From Heyndrickxia oleronia (GTDB lineage Bacteria; Bacillota; Bacilli; Bacillales; Bacillaceae_C), in NCBI RefSeq assembly GCF_017809215.1, contig NZ_CP065424.1, positions 424,001 through 488,000 of the forward strand: a stretch of DNA of 64,000 bases. The letters are read 5' to 3'. Under the pieces are notes generated by a model. That model was not told the DNA's origin. It saw nothing but the letters and a program-made list of their open reading frames with translations, and did not search any database. Positions 53,517 through 62,911 of the stretch are shown piece after piece. The stretch's first letter is position 1, and every line of letters begins with the position of its first letter. Made by a program: the position numbers and the translations under genes.

Positions 53517-56153
53517 ATGAAGAAGGTTAAGAGTCTGTTTTTAAAAGTGGTCATGGCGATTCTTGTTCTAGGAACACTGCCATCACTTACTGGGATGCAT
53601 GCTGTTCAAGCGGAAGGACCGAATGATCCTGCACCAGAGATTAAACCTACAAATGCGAATGGTAAGAAGGTATTATTTGATAACACTCATGGCCAAACAG
53701 CTGGTGCTGCAGATTGGGTTATTGATGGTGGCTTTTCTGATTTTGGCAATGCAATTGCTAAAAATGGTTATTATGTTAAAGAACTTCGAAAGACAACACC
53801 GATTACGTATGATGATTTAAAGGATTACGATGTGTTAGTCATTGGGGAAGCTAATATTCCTTATAAAGCATCTGAACAGGCTGCCATGATTCAATATGTT
53901 GAATCTGGTGGAAGTATTTTCTTTATTGCTGATCATTATAATGCGGATCGTAATAAAAATCGTTGGGATGCTTCAGAAGTATTTAATGGATACAGAAGAG
54001 GCGCTTTTGATAACCCAGCAAAAGGAATGACAGCGGAAGAAGCTAACTCTGCTGCTATGCAAGGAGTAGAAAGCTCTGATTGGTTATCAGATCATTTTGG
54101 TGTTCGATTTAGATACAATGCAGTAGGTGATGTGAACGCAACAACGATTGTTTCACCTAATGAAACGTTTGGAATAACAAGTGGGGTTGACTCCGTTGCC
54201 GTACATGCAGGATCAACAGTAGCGATTACTGATCCATCTCATGCTAAAGGTCTTGTCTATCTTCCAGCATTATCTTCTAGAGATAAATGGAATAATGCGG
54301 TTGACCAAGGTGTTTACTTTGGTGGCGGCGTGGATGAAGGGGCTTATGTGGCGATTTCCAAATTAGGAAAAGGAAAGGCTGCATTTATTGGTGATTCTTC
54401 TCCAGTAGAGGATTCATCACCGAAATATACCCGTGAAGAAAATGGCGCGAAGAAAACAACATATGATGGCTTTAAAGAACAAGATGATGCTGTTCTATTA
54501 ACAAATCTAATTGATTGGTTAGCTGAGCAAGAAGAATATACAAGTTTTGAAGAAACAGGAATTACTTTAGATGAAGTGTCACCAATGCTAGATATGGAGA
54601 TTCCAAGTAAATCGACAGAACCACAGCCAGAACCATGGTCTGCTCCTGCTGCGGGATATAAATGGTATGATCCATCTACATTTGCGGCTGGTTCATACGG
54701 GTCATCTAAGCCTGCTGAAGTAAATGCGGAATATTCATTTGTTCATCAAGATATATTACCTAATAAACAAGAGTTCCAAATTCGTGTATCAATTGATCAT
54801 TTAGCACCGGGACAAACAGTTACTGGTTTAAAGGCAGGAATATATTTAACTGGAGGAGAGCAAATTGCTAAATTCCAGAACGAGGATGGTTCATGGCCAA
54901 CATCGTATAACTATAGCTCTGAGTTCTCGGTGACAGCTGATAAAACAGGTCATGCAAGCAAGGATTTAACGGTAAGCATCAACCCTAATAAAGAGGGTGC
55001 TGCAAGCTTACGTTTAAAAAGTGGTAGCAAAAATTTGGTCACTAAAACAGTAACGATTGGAAATGTAGATAGTGAGCCACTTCCGGAGGACAAACCAAGT
55101 CTACCAGAGAAAATTTCTATCAAGGAAGTAAGAAATGAGACTGTCGGAAAGACGGTAACAATTGAAGGAGTCGTTACCTCAAAACCAGGTGTCTTCGGAG
55201 GACAAGGATTTTATCTTCAAGATGATTCAGCAGGTATTTATGTATTTCAAAATGAAGCTGGATATGTGCCCGGAGATGTATTAAAAATTACAGGTACAAC
55301 TGAACTGTATAATAGTGAATTGGAACTTGCCAATTTAATTTCGATTGAAAAAACAGGGACAAAATCTTTACCACAAGCTAAAACAGTGAATGAACTAACG
55401 AATGAAAATCAAGGCGAGCTTGTTACACTGAAACAGGTAAAAATCGATCAATTAGTTGTAGCAGGACGTGCATTTGAATTTGATGCAATGAAAGATGGAA
55501 AAACAACGAAAGTGCGAGTGGATGAGAGAACGGGTGTAACCTATGATGAATTCTCAAAAGCATATAAAAATGGAGATGTCATAGATATCGTTGGAATTTC
55601 ATCTATTTTTAAAGATGTGTATCAACTTAAGCCACTTAGCTTTGACCATTTTGTAAAAGCTGATTCTGATGGTCCAGTTATTCATGATTTGGATCAATTA
55701 AGTTTTTATCAAACTGAAGCCTATGAACAGTATGTTACGGTAACTGATGAGGGCAGTGGAGTGGAGTCTGTTCTAATCACTCTAGATGGAAAAGAAATTT
55801 CTAATCCGATAAAAATTGAGCCATTCTCACTGCAGGTAGGGAATCATACGATTGTAGTTCGAGCAATAGATAAACTGGGGAATGAGAGTATTAAAGAATT
55901 TACCCTTACTGTCGTAATGGATCTTGATCATTTAGATGAATGGATCACATATGGATATGATAAAGGGTATATTACAAATAAAGGGATTTACAATAGCCTA
56001 ATGGCTAAAGTAGAAGGAATTCAAAAGGCAAAAAACGAAAACGCTAGACAAGGAAAATTAAATGCTCTTTCCAATGAGATTCAAGCACAAAAAGGAAAGA
56101 AAATTGATTCCAAATTTGCAAGTGATCTATTAGATTTAATTGATACGTTATAA
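53517..56153 (+). CDS. large secreted multidomain protein (GATase-like, OB-fold and FIMAH-like domains)
   Basis: 878 residues. The signal peptide (about 1-32) ends in HAVQA. Residues about 45-345 form a DUF4350/ThuA-like glutamine-amidotransferase fold: KKVLFDNTHGQTAGAADWVI, DYDVLVIGEANIP, GGSIFFIADHYNADRNKN, KGKAAFIGDSSPVED. About 385-520 look like an Ig-like beta domain. About 535-715 are OB-fold-like repeats as in YhcR-type extracellular nucleases (VGKTVTIEGVVTSKPGVFGG, GFYLQDDSAGIYVFQ). A Gly-Ser-Gly bacterial Ig segment follows, then a C-terminal helical FIMAH-like domain (LDEWITYGYDKGYI). No nuclease or phosphatase catalytic domain is visible, so the target ligand is open; DNA or sugar binding is possible. 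It is a single gene with GGGAGG before the ATG. Confidence 0.8.
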   Translation: MKKVKSLFLKVVMAILVLGTLPSLTGMHAVQAEGPNDPAPEIKPTNANGKKVLFDNTHGQTAGAADWVIDGGFSDFGNAIAKNGYYVKELRKTTPITYDDLKDYDVLVIGEANIPYKASEQAAMIQYVESGGSIFFIADHYNADRNKNRWDASEVFNGYRRGAFDNPAKGMTAEEANSAAMQGVESSDWLSDHFGVRFRYNAVGDVNATTIVSPNETFGITSGVDSVAVHAGSTVAITDPSHAKGLVYLPALSSRDKWNNAVDQGVYFGGGVDEGAYVAISKLGKGKAAFIGDSSPVEDSSPKYTREENGAKKTTYDGFKEQDDAVLLTNLIDWLAEQEEYTSFEETGITLDEVSPMLDMEIPSKSTEPQPEPWSAPAAGYKWYDPSTFAAGSYGSSKPAEVNAEYSFVHQDILPNKQEFQIRVSIDHLAPGQTVTGLKAGIYLTGGEQIAKFQNEDGSWPTSYNYSSEFSVTADKTGHASKDLTVSINPNKEGAASLRLKSGSKNLVTKTVTIGNVDSEPLPEDKPSLPEKISIKEVRNETVGKTVTIEGVVTSKPGVFGGQGFYLQDDSAGIYVFQNEAGYVPGDVLKITGTTELYNSELELANLISIEKTGTKSLPQAKTVNELTNENQGELVTLKQVKIDQLVVAGRAFEFDAMKDGKTTKVRVDERTGVTYDEFSKAYKNGDVIDIVGISSIFKDVYQLKPLSFDHFVKADSDGPVIHDLDQLSFYQTEAYEQYVTVTDEGSGVESVLITLDGKEISNPIKIEPFSLQVGNHTIVVRAIDKLGNESIKEFTLTVVMDLDHLDEWITYGYDKGYITNKGIYNSLMAKVEGIQKAKNENARQGKLNALSNEIQAQKGKKIDSKFASDLLDLIDTL

Positions 56154-56158
56154 GTAGA

Positions 56159-56187
56159 AAAGGGGAGGTATGATGCCTCCCCTTTAT
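56159..56187 (+). terminator. terminator of the 878-residue protein gene
   Basis: AAAGGGGAGG pairs with CCTCCCCTTT around a 7-nt loop, followed by ATACTTTT. Confidence 0.8.
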
Positions 56188-56289
56188 ACTTTTAAAAATT
56201 AATCAAACGTTTGTTTAATTAAATTTTGGATTTATTAGCTTGTTTTATTCAAGTAGATTAAACCAGATGATAATTGGTTTTGACAATAA

Positions 56290-57302
56290 CCCAGTTGATG
56301 GAAACACATAAAAAGGGATTATACCTGAAAATGTGTCTTAATCCGGTCGATGGAACCACATAACAAGAGATTTTGCTTAAAAATGTGTCTCACCTGGGTT
56401 AATTGAAACACATAACAAGAGATTTTGCTTAAAAATGTGTCACAATCCGGTCGATGGAACCACATAACAAGAGATATTGCTCAAAAATGTGTGTCACCCC
56501 AGTCGATGGAACCACATAAAAAGGGATTATGGTCAAAAATGTGTCACAATCCGGTCGATGGAACCACATAAAAAGGGATTATGCTCAAAAATGTGTGTCA
56601 CCCCAGTCGATGGAACCACATAACAAGAGATTTTTCCCAAAAATGTGTCACACCCGGTTCAATGGAAACACATAATAAGAGATTTTGCTCAAAAATGTGT
56701 CACAATCCGGTCGATGGAACCACATAAAAAGGGATTATGCTCAAAAATGTGTCTTAATCCGGTCGATGGAACCACATAAAAAGGGATTATGCTCAAAAAT
56801 GTGTCACAATCCAGTCGATGGAACCACATAAAAAGGGATTATGCTCAAAAATGTGTCACAATCCGGTCGATGGAACCACATAACAAGAGATTTTGCTCAA
56901 AGATGTGTGTCACCCCAGCCGATGGAACCACATAACAAGAGATTATGCTCAAAAATGTGTGTCACCCCAGTCGATGGAACCACATAACAAGAGATTTTGC
57001 TCAAAAATGTGTCTCAATCCGGTCGATGGAACCACATAACAAAGGATTTTGCTCAAAAATGTGTGTCACCCCGGTCGATGGAAACACATAACAAGAGATT
57101 ATGCTCAAAAATGTGTCTCACCCCAGTGGATGGAACCACATAACAAGAGATTTTGCTCAAAAATGTGTGTCACCCCAGTCGATGGAAACACATCAAAAGG
57201 GATTATGGTCAAAAATGTGTCTCAATCAAGTCAATGGAACCACATAACAAGAGATTTTGCCTGAAAATGTGTCACACCGCTGTCAATGGAAACACATAAA
57301 AA
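56290..57302. repeat. 52-bp tandem array, 20 units
   Basis: CACATA (once CACATC) begins at 56305 and then at 19 further positions, exactly every 52 bp, to 57293, with no indel. The consensus unit has GTCGATGGAAC, CACATAACAAGAGATTTTGC and TCAAAAATGTGTGTCACCCC segments. Each unit contains the small inverted pair CACAT / ATGTG about 21 nt apart. Units mix a few variants (CAATCCGG or ACCCCAGTC linkers; AACAAGAGAT or AAAAAGGGAT). There is no similarity in sequence to the array at 7249. Confidence 0.93.
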
Positions 57303-57335
57303 AGGAATAGGCCCTTAATCCACTCCATCCATTTC

Positions 57336-57461
57336 CTATTTCTTTTTATTTGGAGTCATTTCATCTGCGATTTCTTCCAAAGATTTTATTTTCCCATGAG
57401 GGTTCTGGGATTGTTTTCTTACTGTCCATTGACGTTCTTGTTGTCTTTTAGATTGGGTCAT
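57336..57461 (-). CDS. DUF6254-like small basic protein
   Basis: 41 residues: MTQSKRQQERQWTVRKQSQN, PHGKIKSLEEIADEMTPNKK, K. Highly charged, probably unstructured; resembles a conserved Bacillus small-protein family (DUF6254), role unknown. AAAAGGAGATG precedes the ATG at 57461, which overlaps the stop of the upstream gene (ATGA). Confidence 0.75.
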   Translation of the reverse strand: MTQSKRQQERQWTVRKQSQNPHGKIKSLEEIADEMTPNKKK

Positions 57462-57697
57462 TGTTTTTCATCTCCTTCTTTTCCAGGGATTTTTCCATCA
57501 AACCATTTTGAAAATCTCTCCATTTCAGGATCCTTTCTTAAAGAGGTAACATGAAATGGATTATTTGCTTTTTTTGTATCGATAAGAAGGCCCATTGTGG
57601 GTCCTCCGAATGAATCATTTTCAATTCCCTCATATTCGGAATTAAGATGAGGGTCAGCGTTGACATGAATGTTTTTTTCGCGGTTTATGGGAATCAA
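57458..57697 (-). CDS. small hydrophilic protein, unknown
   Basis: 79 residues from TTG 57697, after GGAAGGTGAG. It reads MIPINREKNIHVNADPHLNS, EYEGIENDSFGGPTMGLLID and PEMERFSKWFDGKIPGKEGD. No family named with confidence. It is translationally coupled to the DUF6254-like gene by a 4-bp overlap. Confidence 0.68.
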   Translation of the reverse strand: MIPINREKNIHVNADPHLNSEYEGIENDSFGGPTMGLLIDTKKANNPFHVTSLRKDPEMERFSKWFDGKIPGKEGDEKQ

Positions 57698-57946
57698 CTC
57701 ACCTTCCTAATTAATTTCAATTATATTCTTCTTCCTGGAGTGATTGTTTATTCTTTAATGGGGAAAAACAATGATATAATGACAAGGCTTAATTTATGAT
57801 TGGGAAATCATGTTTTCATTGTTTTCTCTTAACCGTTTCAGTATGATAATTAGAAAAGAGCGCTATAGCCCCATAAGGCTAAAAGCGGAATAATTGATCG
57901 CTAATAAAAAACATTAATACATTATTGGAAAGTAGGATTTATTTAT

Positions 57947-58804
57947 ATGACAAGTTTAGAAGCTGGAACTGTAGTAACATTAGATGTAGAACGGGAAGCC
58001 CCATTTGGCTATTTTTTAACAAATGGTGAGGAAGATGTTCTTCTTCATAATAGTGAAGTTCCTGAGGAATTTGATCCTGAGAAATCCCAAAAAGTCTTTT
58101 TATTTCAGGATCATCAAGGGAGACTTGCGGCGACATTAACGATACCAACTGTTCAAATCGGAATATATGACTGGGTTGAGGTAGTTGAAGTAAAAGAGTC
58201 ATTAGGTGTTTTTGTTTCGATTGGAATTAGTAAAGACATTCTTGTATCAAAAGATGATCTACCAGCCCTTCATAGTCTGTGGCCAACTATCGGAGATCGA
58301 CTGTATTGTTCGTTGAAAGCAGATAAAAATGGGCGTTTATTTGGGAAATTGGCAACAGAAAATATTATGCGTGAGGTAGCAGAGAAGGCAACACGAAAGG
58401 ATTTTAATCGAAACATAACTGGGTGGGCCTATCGTTTGCTGAAAATTGGGACCTTCCTATTAACGGAAGAGAACTTCATTGGATTTATCCATGAGTCAGA
58501 GCGTAAGCAGGAGCCACGACTTGGTCAGAAGGTAGAAGGTCGGATTATTGATGTAAAGGAAGATGGAACGATTAATGTTTCTTTATTAGGCCGTGTTCAT
58601 GAAACATTAGATGAAGATGCAGAGAAAATTTATTCCTATCTGCAGGTGCGCGGTGGAAAAATGCCTTATTGGGATAAAAGTGAACCAGAAGATATTTCTG
58701 CACGATTTGACATGAGCAAGGCAGCTTTCAAACGTGCATTAGGTAGACTCATGAAAGCTGGAAAGGTAAGACAAGAAGAAGGTTGGACCTATATAAAAGA
58801 ATAA
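57947..58804 (+). CDS. CvfB/YitL-family S1 RNA-binding protein
   Basis: 285 residues. Several S1-like OB domains: residues 1-60 (GTVVTLDVEREAPFGYFLTN), 70-140 (DWVEVVEVKESLGVFVSIG), 150-215 (GTFLLTEENFIGFIHESER, then GRIIDVKEDGTINVSLLG), and a C-terminal winged helix (GRLMKAGKVRQEEGWTYI). CvfB of Staphylococcus affects virulence gene expression; the Bacillus YitL role is undefined. Start ATG 57947; the ribosome site is weak. Confidence 0.9.
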   Translation: MTSLEAGTVVTLDVEREAPFGYFLTNGEEDVLLHNSEVPEEFDPEKSQKVFLFQDHQGRLAATLTIPTVQIGIYDWVEVVEVKESLGVFVSIGISKDILVSKDDLPALHSLWPTIGDRLYCSLKADKNGRLFGKLATENIMREVAEKATRKDFNRNITGWAYRLLKIGTFLLTEENFIGFIHESERKQEPRLGQKVEGRIIDVKEDGTINVSLLGRVHETLDEDAEKIYSYLQVRGGKMPYWDKSEPEDISARFDMSKAAFKRALGRLMKAGKVRQEEGWTYIKE

Positions 58805-58814
58805 TGTTCTAAAG

Positions 58815-58842
58815 AAGCAAATCTTTTATGATTTGCTTTTTT
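58815..58842 (+). terminator. terminator of the cvfB-like gene
   Basis: AAGCAAATC pairs with GATTTGCTT around a 6-nt loop, followed by TTTT. Confidence 0.85.
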
Positions 58843-58953
58843 CATTCAACGCTATGGACGTTTTTCAAATGCGAGCGTTAATTTATTATGTAACCTGAGA
58901 AACGAGAATATTGTCGAATAGGAGAGATTTTTTGTTGTTGCAAAATTCTCGCA

Positions 58954-58968
58954 TTTCAAGCGCTTTCG
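58954..58968. promoter_or_regulatory. weak cre-like site upstream of pepF
   Basis: TTTCAAGCGCTTTCG matches the cre consensus at 13 of 15 positions. Confidence 0.35.
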
Positions 58969-59037
58969 TTTATAGTATGTATTATGTCGAAAATTTATTT
59001 TCAAAGTGATTCTTAACTAACCAAAGGAGAGTTCTAT

Positions 59038-60825
59038 ATGATTACTTATTCTTCAAGGAACGATGTACCTGAAATTGAAAAATGGAAGCTTGAGGATATT
59101 TATAATTCTCAAAAGGATTGGGAAGCGGATGTCAAGGCGATTGAGAAAATCGCCGACGTGTTGCGATCCTATGATGGAAAGATTCATGACGGGGGAACCT
59201 TACTTTCTTACTTAACTGAAAGTGAAAAATTATCCTTTATGTTTGGCAAAGTATCGGCATATGCTATGCTTCAGGTGGATATAGATACGAGGGAATCTTC
59301 AGCACAGTCAATACAGGATAGGGCAAAACAACTTGGAGTGAAGATCAGTTCTTCTACTGCATTTTTTATGCCATTTCTATTGAGTCTAGATGAATCAACG
59401 TTAAAAGCTTATCTGAAAGAAGAACAAGGACTGAAATATTTCGAGAAGAATTTGCTTGAAGCTTATCGCTATAAAGCACATGTTTTGACGAAAGAAAAGG
59501 AAGAGTTACTTTCTCAATTAGGTGAGGCGCTTTCTTCACCAAGTCATACATATAGCATGATCAATAATGCTGATATTAAATTTGGAACTGTAACAAATGA
59601 TAATGGTGAAAAAGTTGAACTTACTCGTGGAATGTATTCAAAATTAATTGAAGATCAAGATCGCACGAAGCGGAAGGAAGCATACAAAGCGTATTATCAG
59701 CCTTATGTGCAATTAAAAAACTCCATAGCTTCAACACTTGCCGCTGCTATAAAAAATAATGTAACGACGGCTAAAATTAGAAAGTATCCTTCTGCCTTAG
59801 AGAAAGCTTTATTTAGTGATAATGTTCCTAAAGAGGTCTATGAAAATTTAATCTCTACAACGAAGGAAAATATCGCTCCGTTACATCGGTATTCGGAAAT
59901 AAGAAAAGAGAAGCTAGGTCTTAAGGAGCTTCACCAGTATGATCTATCTGTGCCTATTGTTCAAGGAGTAGAACAAAAAATAGGTTATGAAACGGCTTAC
60001 AGTACCATGTTAAATGCACTGAAGCCTTTAGGTGAGGAATATATAAAAATTTTAGATTCATTTAAAAATGCTAGATATATTGATGTGAGGGAAACGCCTG
60101 GTAAACGATCCGGTGCCTATAATTTAGGGGTTTACGGAGTTCATCCATATGTACTTTTAAATCATCATGATGATTTAAGTAGCCTGTTCACTCTAGCACA
60201 TGAAATGGGTCATGCAATGCATAGCCATTTCTCTCATAAAACTCAACCGCAAAATACAGCAAAATATAGTATTTTTGTGGCAGAGGTTGCATCAACAGTG
60301 AATGAAGTATTACTGATTCATTACCTATTGAACCAGGAAACAGATGAAACGATGCGTTGGTATTTACTCAATCATTTTATTGATAAATTTAAAGGAACAT
60401 TATTTACACAAGTGATGTTTGCTGATTTTGAACTGAAAACCCATGAAAAAGCTGAACAAGGACAACCACTTAATGCACAAGTGTTTAGTGAAATATATGA
60501 AGAATTGTTTAGGGAATACAATGGCGATGCAATCATATTTGATGAAGAAGTCAAATATGGATGGGCAAGAATCCCACATTTCTACAGACCATTTTATGTC
60601 TATAAATATGCTACGGGCTTTGCTTCTGCCATCCATTTAGCTGATCGAATTCTTAAAGGCGACGAGAAAACATTAGCATCCTATATTGAGTTTTTAAAAA
60701 GTGGGAGCTCAGATTATCCACTTGAGCTTTTAAAGAAGACAGGTGTCGATTTAACATCTCCAGAACCAATTCAAAATGCGTTAAAACAGTTCAGTGATTT
60801 AGTTGAAGAATTTTCGGAAATGTAA
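59038..60825 (+). CDS. pepF: oligoendopeptidase F (M3B)
   Basis: 595 residues, the PepF length. Zinc motif H388EMGH392 (LAHEMGHAMHSHFS) with the downstream glutamate in FVAEVASTVNE. The N-terminal PepF domain (YDGKIHDGGTLLSYL) and C-terminal YKYATGFASAIHLADRIL are typical. A cytoplasmic peptidase for peptides of about 6-18 residues; would process peptides brought in by Opp. AAAGGAGAG precedes the ATG. Confidence 0.94.
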   Translation: MITYSSRNDVPEIEKWKLEDIYNSQKDWEADVKAIEKIADVLRSYDGKIHDGGTLLSYLTESEKLSFMFGKVSAYAMLQVDIDTRESSAQSIQDRAKQLGVKISSSTAFFMPFLLSLDESTLKAYLKEEQGLKYFEKNLLEAYRYKAHVLTKEKEELLSQLGEALSSPSHTYSMINNADIKFGTVTNDNGEKVELTRGMYSKLIEDQDRTKRKEAYKAYYQPYVQLKNSIASTLAAAIKNNVTTAKIRKYPSALEKALFSDNVPKEVYENLISTTKENIAPLHRYSEIRKEKLGLKELHQYDLSVPIVQGVEQKIGYETAYSTMLNALKPLGEEYIKILDSFKNARYIDVRETPGKRSGAYNLGVYGVHPYVLLNHHDDLSSLFTLAHEMGHAMHSHFSHKTQPQNTAKYSIFVAEVASTVNEVLLIHYLLNQETDETMRWYLLNHFIDKFKGTLFTQVMFADFELKTHEKAEQGQPLNAQVFSEIYEELFREYNGDAIIFDEEVKYGWARIPHFYRPFYVYKYATGFASAIHLADRILKGDEKTLASYIEFLKSGSSDYPLELLKKTGVDLTSPEPIQNALKQFSDLVEEFSEM

Positions 60826-60846
60826 AAAGTATGGTTAGGGTCTGAG

Positions 60847-60890
60847 CCATATCATTTTATACAGGTGACTACCTCTATAGAATGATATGG
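60847..60890. terminator. hairpin between convergent pepF and methyltransferase genes
   Basis: CCATATCATT pairs with AATGATATGG around a long loop. No strong T-run, so termination is uncertain. Confidence 0.4.
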
Positions 60891-60919
60891 TCAGTCACTA
60901 TGTTATTTAATAAACCTTT

Positions 60920-61699
60920 TTATGAATTCTTATTTGCAGCCCATACTGTCCAACGATCCTTTTCAATAAGGGGGAAGCAATCTTTTAAAGTTAATTGTAA
61001 ATCTTTAATAAGAGAATTTAGCTGCTGATCATTTAATTCATGGAGAATAGATCGTCCAGTTCGATTTCGTAAATCATCCCATAAATCCTCTTGGTATTCA
61101 TAAACTCTCCTTATCTCCCATAGTTTATTTTCTGATATATTTTGAAAACCTAAATGTTGTAGTTTTCGTATTACTTCTCCACTAGTATGCCTTCTAGCTA
61201 CTTCTTTCTCAATCAGATGAGGATACATTGAAAAAAAGTATCCTCGAATATGTGTTGGGCTACCTTCAAGTAGGCAGTCCTCAGGTGTGCGATCTTGAAT
61301 AATACATGTGCCACCAGGTTTTAATAAACGGAATACTTCATATAAGCACGGTTCTAATTCTCTAATATGGTGGATGAGCGCCCTTTCAAGCACAATGTCA
61401 TATTGATCACTGTCCAAACCTGTTTCTATAGCATTTCCGTGAATAAATTGAACAGTATCATAACCCTGACAATATTCCTTTGCTGCGGTAAGCATCTTTT
61501 CTGAAAAATCGACGCCGATTACCTGTGCTGCTCCCATTTCAGCGATAGCTTTTGTATAGATTCCACCACCACAGCCGATATCTAGTACCTTTTTTCCTTC
61601 AAAATTAATCATTTCTTTCATGAATTGAATCCAAGATTCATCGGTTTTTCTTTTTGCATAAGTAAATTGATCATCAGGTTGAAGAAAATCTAAAGACAT
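60920..61699 (-). CDS. class I SAM-dependent methyltransferase
   Basis: 259 residues. SAM-binding motif I KVLDIGCGGGIYTKA, acidic residue in VIGVDFSEKML, motif with DIVLERALIHHI, and LLKPGGTCIIQDRTP. This is a small-molecule/YafE-like type; the substrate is unknown. GGAGGAG precedes the ATG. Confidence 0.88.
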   Translation of the reverse strand: MSLDFLQPDDQFTYAKRKTDESWIQFMKEMINFEGKKVLDIGCGGGIYTKAIAEMGAAQVIGVDFSEKMLTAAKEYCQGYDTVQFIHGNAIETGLDSDQYDIVLERALIHHIRELEPCLYEVFRLLKPGGTCIIQDRTPEDCLLEGSPTHIRGYFFSMYPHLIEKEVARRHTSGEVIRKLQHLGFQNISENKLWEIRRVYEYQEDLWDDLRNRTGRSILHELNDQQLNSLIKDLQLTLKDCFPLIEKDRWTVWAANKNS

Positions 61700-61918
61700 G
61701 ATGACTCCTCCTTATTCAGAGACTTCTTGCCTTTAGATTAACTAATAATGGTATATTAGTAAATTTTATAATATTTATTATTATCAATAAGTTTTTATTA
61801 TAGTAGATACATCATTTTGAGAGAAGGGGTAAATATTTTCAACAAAGAATAAACATGCTATGATAAGATTAATTATTCTGAAAAGAAAAACTATTTATAT
61901 GGAGGCCCATCCCATAAT

Positions 61919-62005
61919 ATGACTCGCGTAGCAAAACTATTTTATATCGTAGGCATCCTATTGTTTTTGATAACGTTTACATTAGCTTGTTTATATGCTA
62001 ATTAG
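61919..62005 (+). CDS. 28-codon membrane-anchor leader ending at an in-frame TAG
   Basis: ATG 61919 after GGAGG reads MTRVAKLFYIVGILLFLITF and TLACLYAN, then TAG, then ATG of the substrate-binding protein in the same frame. It looks like the missing signal anchor of that protein. An independent small membrane peptide is the alternative. Confidence 0.6.
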   Translation: MTRVAKLFYIVGILLFLITFTLACLYAN

Positions 62006-62911
62006 ATGCATACACTTGGTAAGCAAAACCCAGGTGAGATAATGCCCGATTACCAATATCATTTTATGTTAATACCAGAAGAGCTGGACAATGATTATTG
62101 GCGGCTAGTCGAAAAAGGGGCGATGGCAGCGGCGAAGGCCAATCATATTTTACTTGAGTATGTAGGTCCAAAGCAATCCAATATAAATGAACACTTAAGA
62201 AAGCTGCAAATAGCAGCAGCCTCGAAGGTGGATGGTGTGTTAACTCAGGGATATAATGATAAGCAATTTACCCCAGTTATCAACCATTTAGTGAATAAAG
62301 GGGTTCCAGTAATTACAGTGGACACGGACGCCCCCTCAAGTCAGCGAAGGGCATATATTGGAACAGATAATTATTATTCAGGATTTCTGGCAGGAACTTC
62401 TTTAATAGCTGACACGAAGGGAAAGATTAATGTTGCGATTATTACTGGTAGCTTCAAGGCTGAGCATCAAAAGCTACGAGTAAAAGGATTTAAGGATGCA
62501 ATTGCTAATGAAGACAGAATACATGTAATCACTGTTGAAGAGTCCAATATTACTAGAATTCGTGCAGCCGAAAAGGCAAATAAAATCCTAACTGAACATC
62601 CGGAGACGAATGCTTTTTATGGGACAAGTGCTCTAGACGGTATTGGAATTGCTCAAACAGTCGTGCGTTTAAACCGCGTACAATCTACCTATATCATTGC
62701 ATTTGATACGATTAATGAAACACTGGACTATATTCGCAAAGGTGTGATTGATGCGACGATTGTACAAAAGCCTTATGAAATGGGATACAAGGCAGTTGAG
62801 ATGATGATTCAAATTCAGGAAGGAAAACCTATACCAGAAATTAATAACACGGATACTCGGGTGATTCATAGGGAAGACCTAATAGAGCAAAAAGGGGAAT
62901 TACCGCAATGA
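62006..62911 (+). CDS. sugar-type periplasmic-binding protein, cut off from its signal anchor
   Basis: 301 residues from the ATG directly after the TAG. It has a periplasmic-binding-protein type 1 fold (Peripla_BP_4): YQYHFMLIPEELDNDYWRLV, KVDGVLTQGYNDKQF, VPVITVDTDAPSSQRRAYIG, TSALDGIGIAQTVVR, GVIDATIVQKPYEMGYKAVE. It starts without signal peptide, and no ribosome site lies before 62006, although the anchor-like leader is in frame upstream. Its stop overlaps the ATG of a LytS/YesM-type kinase, so it is probably the extracytoplasmic sensor that presents a sugar to that kinase. As read, the protein would stay inside the cell unless the TAG is read through. Confidence 0.82.
   Translation: MHTLGKQNPGEIMPDYQYHFMLIPEELDNDYWRLVEKGAMAAAKANHILLEYVGPKQSNINEHLRKLQIAAASKVDGVLTQGYNDKQFTPVINHLVNKGVPVITVDTDAPSSQRRAYIGTDNYYSGFLAGTSLIADTKGKINVAIITGSFKAEHQKLRVKGFKDAIANEDRIHVITVEESNITRIRAAEKANKILTEHPETNAFYGTSALDGIGIAQTVVRLNRVQSTYIIAFDTINETLDYIRKGVIDATIVQKPYEMGYKAVEMMIQIQEGKPIPEINNTDTRVIHREDLIEQKGELPQ

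Noticed and set aside
57049..57264. 71-residue open frame inside the second array
   Set aside because: It only exists because 52 is not a multiple of 3 and stops are rare in the unit; the product is a shifted reading of repeats.
56290..57302. CRISPR array
   Set aside because: The whole 52-bp unit is conserved, with no unique spacers, and no cas genes are in the window. The same applies to 7249-7924.
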